A DNA stretch of 15,616 bases from a bacterium (GTDB taxonomy: Bacteria; Hydrogenedentota; Hydrogenedentia; Hydrogenedentiales; SLHB01): positions 1-15,616 of the forward strand of contig JAAEQP010001658.1 in NCBI GenBank assembly GCA_024231375.1, given 5' to 3'. Positions 13,654 through 15,616 of this stretch are shown here, piece after piece. How positions within the stretch are numbered: the first letter of the stretch is position 1; every line of letters begins with the position of its first letter. Under the pieces are notes generated by a model. That model was not told the DNA's origin. It saw only the letters and a list, made by a program, of their open reading frames with translations, and ran no database searches. Position numbers and translations under genes: made by a program.

Positions 13654-14721
13654 CTACGGCGCCACAGCCACGCGCGGCCAACGGCGCGATTTTGCCTCCT
13701 CAATTGCTTCCGGCAACCGGTCCAGGGCATAGGGCTCGCTCACGAGCGACGCAAAAGGGTACCGGTCCGCTGTCTCGCTCAGGAAGGCGACCGCCTCATC
13801 CAGGTCGCGTGGCCGGTAGTTGTGCGTTCCTTTCACGCTCAAACACTTGCGGACGATATCCTCTCCCGTGACCGGCAATTGCGTATCTGGATGCACCATC
13901 CCCACAAACGCGTAATGTCCTCCCACCCGAAGCAGCCGCACGCCCTCCGCGACCAGGGGCGCGTAGCCCGCCACCTCGACAGCCAGGTCCAGGCCGCGGG
14001 GGGCGACATCCAGGATTCGGTCGCGTTGCTTGGGATACGCGTCCGGACGGCCGTCCACCGCGATGCCTCCGAAGGATTCCACGAGCGCAAGACGGCCTTC
14101 GTCCACGTCGACGCAGAACACGTGACCCGCGCCCCGTTCCTTCAGCAGGGCCACGGCGTACAGGCCCAGCATGCCCGCTCCCTGAACAATGGCGCTTCGG
14201 CAATCCCCCGGCGCCACGTCCAGAGTGAACACCATGGTGGCCAGGGCGCAGTTCACGGGCGCTGCCATCTCGTTTGTCACATGGTTGGGCACCGGCACAA
14301 TGTGCGTCCCCGCCCGCAGCAGGATGTGCGACGCGTAGCACCCGTTCAGTCCGCATCCGTCGTCAAGTGATGCGTGACCGTACTTGAACAAGGCATCGCA
14401 CTTCTGGGGCAACCCATAGGCGGTGCATGCCGGACACTGTCCGCAACTGTCGGCGATGGTCCACGTCACGCGGGTCCCCTCGGCGAGACCTTCCCTGCCC
14501 GATCCCTTGGCGACGACTCGTCCCACGCCTTCGTGGCCGAGAATCGCCGGCATGGGCTCGGTTCGGGTGCCGGCGAAGGTATGCAGGTCCGACCCGCATA
14601 CCGTGGCCAGGTCCACCCGGACAAGGACCTCGCCCGGTTCAAGCCGTTCCGGCACGGGAAGTTCGGTGAATCGAAGCGGACGATCAGGGCCGTCGAATAT
14701 CTGTGCGATTGCGTTGTTCAT
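13654..14721 (-). CDS. Zinc-dependent alcohol dehydrogenase, phosphonate-associated type
   Basis: A 355-residue medium-chain dehydrogenase/reductase. The catalytic zinc site uses C42 (VCGSD) and H63-E64 (LGHEGVG). The structural zinc lobe has C93, C96, C99 and C108 (spacing 2-2-8, one longer than usual). The Rossmann dinucleotide motif is GAGMLG (181-186), with acidic D205/D207 after the second strand, which favours NAD. The segment GLPQKCDALFKYGHASLDDG strongly recalls the alcohol dehydrogenases found in phosphonate catabolism clusters (HpnZ-like), from which I take the subfamily. No phosphonate gene lies in this window, so the substrate is unproven; a sugar-alcohol or other polyol dehydrogenase is the main alternative. 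The ATG has only a weak ribosome binding site. The gene converges with flagellin gene 2. Confidence 0.9.
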   Translation of the reverse strand: MNNAIAQIFDGPDRPLRFTELPVPERLEPGEVLVRVDLATVCGSDLHTFAGTRTEPMPAILGHEGVGRVVAKGSGREGLAEGTRVTWTIADSCGQCPACTAYGLPQKCDALFKYGHASLDDGCGLNGCYASHILLRAGTHIVPVPNHVTNEMAAPVNCALATMVFTLDVAPGDCRSAIVQGAGMLGLYAVALLKERGAGHVFCVDVDEGRLALVESFGGIAVDGRPDAYPKQRDRILDVAPRGLDLAVEVAGYAPLVAEGVRLLRVGGHYAFVGMVHPDTQLPVTGEDIVRKCLSVKGTHNYRPRDLDEAVAFLSETADRYPFASLVSEPYALDRLPEAIEEAKSRRWPRVAVAP

Positions 14722-14882
14722 GACGTCTATGGTGGCCGCGACGCCTTCCCGGATTCAAGCATTGCCAAGCTGCCCCCATAATCTGGTATTGTGGCGGCGT
14801 CGTTACTGGGGAGGGAACGCGGTGGCCGCATCTCGTTCGCCAACGGCCCCGGCAAGACCATCGGATTGGGACAAGCATTACT
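14722..14882. promoter_or_regulatory. Divergent intergenic region upstream of dehydrogenase and RDD genes
   Basis: 161 bases. A weak rightward promoter candidate is TTCAAG-N17-CATAAT (about 14754-14782); TTGCCA nearby offers an alternative -35. A strong ribosome-binding-like GGGAGGGAA lies at 14808-14816, followed by a GTG at 14822 in a different frame from the RDD protein; that frame closes at 15052. Confidence 0.3.
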
Positions 14883-15616
14883 GTGCAGTGGTTTTACGCG
14901 CAACAGCGCCAACAGATCGGACCGGTAGACGAGACGGAACTCGCGGATTTGGCTGCCGACGGACGGGTCACGGGCGCCACGCTCGTGTGGCGGGACGGAC
15001 TGGAGGCCTGGGTTCCCTATCGCGAGGTGCAGGCGGAGGTGGCGGGGGATGAACTCGCGCCTCTGCAGGAAGTGTGCGGACTCTGCGGCCGATCGTTCGA
15101 GCCGGACGACGTCATTACCCTTGGCGGCGCGTTCGTGTGCGGCGAATGCAAACCGCGCGCGCTGCAACAGGTGGTGCAAGGCGTGCCTATCGCGGGTACG
15201 CTTGAATACGCGGGATTCTGGATTCGCGCGGGTGCACGGGTCCTCGACTGGATCCTGGTGTATGCGGTCAACATGATTCTCAACACGGTGGTGGGATTGG
15301 TCGTGGCCTTGGCGGGTGGCGATCAGGCACTCATGATCGCGTTGTGGATGGTGATGCTCATTGCCCAGATGGTGATCCCCGCGGTGTACACGTCCTACTT
15401 CCTGGGCCGCTACGGCGCCACACTGGGCAAGATGGCGTGCGGCCTGCGCGTGGTGACGGGCGACGGAGAGGCCATCAGCTATCTGCGCGGGTTCGGCCGC
15501 CATTTCGCCGAGATGCTGAGCAGTCTGACGCTGTTTATTGGATACATCATGGCCGCCTTTGACGACGAGCGACGTACGCTTCATGACCGAATCTGCAATA
15601 CGCGGGTGATTCGAGG
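14883..15616 (+). CDS. GYF_2 / zinc-ribbon / RDD membrane protein (3' truncated by window end)
   Basis: 244 codons are visible with no stop before the window edge. Residues 1-50 form a GYF_2-like domain (QWFYAQQRQQIGPVDETEL, then LVWRDGLEAWVPY). A four-cysteine zinc ribbon follows (C65, C68, C86, C89), then an RDD domain with membrane helices about 119-145 and 148-172, R119/D123 in RAGARVLDW, and the closing signature DDERRTLHDRICNTRV. Most of the RDD domain is present, so little is probably missing. RDD proteins are integral membrane proteins, some implicated in ion transport; the job of GYF_2-RDD proteins is not settled. The GTG start is chosen because it sits exactly at the domain's first residue, although the ribosome binding site there is weak (GGGAC). 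Confidence 0.88.
   Translation, partial: MQWFYAQQRQQIGPVDETELADLAADGRVTGATLVWRDGLEAWVPYREVQAEVAGDELAPLQEVCGLCGRSFEPDDVITLGGAFVCGECKPRALQQVVQGVPIAGTLEYAGFWIRAGARVLDWILVYAVNMILNTVVGLVVALAGGDQALMIALWMVMLIAQMVIPAVYTSYFLGRYGATLGKMACGLRVVTGDGEAISYLRGFGRHFAEMLSSLTLFIGYIMAAFDDERRTLHDRICNTRVIR

Overview
The window looks like chromosomal sequence from a GC-rich, motile, Gram-negative-type bacterium. It carries two flagellin genes, a sigma-28-type promoter, a sigma-54 activator of the NtrC family, and a single-pass membrane protein with a large TPR region. I cannot name the phylum. It could belong to one of the less-studied lineages with diderm flagella, but nothing visible here settles that. The window begins with a run of 16 C, which looks like a contig edge, and ends inside a gene.

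Left third (19-6367, all on the minus strand): four tightly packed genes, transcribed right to left from a candidate promoter near 6459-6487. The first encodes a 1121-residue protein. Its long acidic N-terminal region carries at least eight copies of the SQxEIDxLL peptide, which in FliM and FliY is the docking site for phosphorylated CheY. Four copies sit in exact 35-residue (105-bp) tandem repeats. A single transmembrane helix and about 650 residues of TPR follow. The next genes encode a small coiled-coil protein that may be FlgN-like, a soluble PAS histidine kinase, and an NtrC-type response regulator with sigma-54 contact motif and Fis-type HTH. I read the set as a candidate receiver-docking scaffold linked to a two-component system for flagellar control. 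This is the most interesting part of the window.

Middle (6713-9030, then a gap to 9569): a LysR-type regulator diverges from purA (adenylosuccinate synthetase, of the variant carrying EGQLGALRDPDHG). A perfect dyad lies between them at a likely promoter. The 539-bp gap after purA has no convincing gene. It holds two adjacent hairpins with C-only loops, the second of which is a terminator, plus the 3' end of the flagellin transcript.

Right-centre (9570-13589): flagellin gene 1 (minus, sigma-28-type promoter), a GT2-TPR glycosyltransferase and a small unknown gene (minus, sharing a sigma-70-like promoter), tRNA-Ser(GCU) with a strong terminator (minus), and flagellin gene 2 (plus, sigma-70-like promoter). 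The glycosyltransferase between two flagellin genes suggests flagellin glycosylation.

Right end: a zinc-dependent alcohol dehydrogenase resembling the phosphonate-associated subfamily (minus), then a GYF_2/zinc-ribbon/RDD membrane protein (plus) cut off by the window end.
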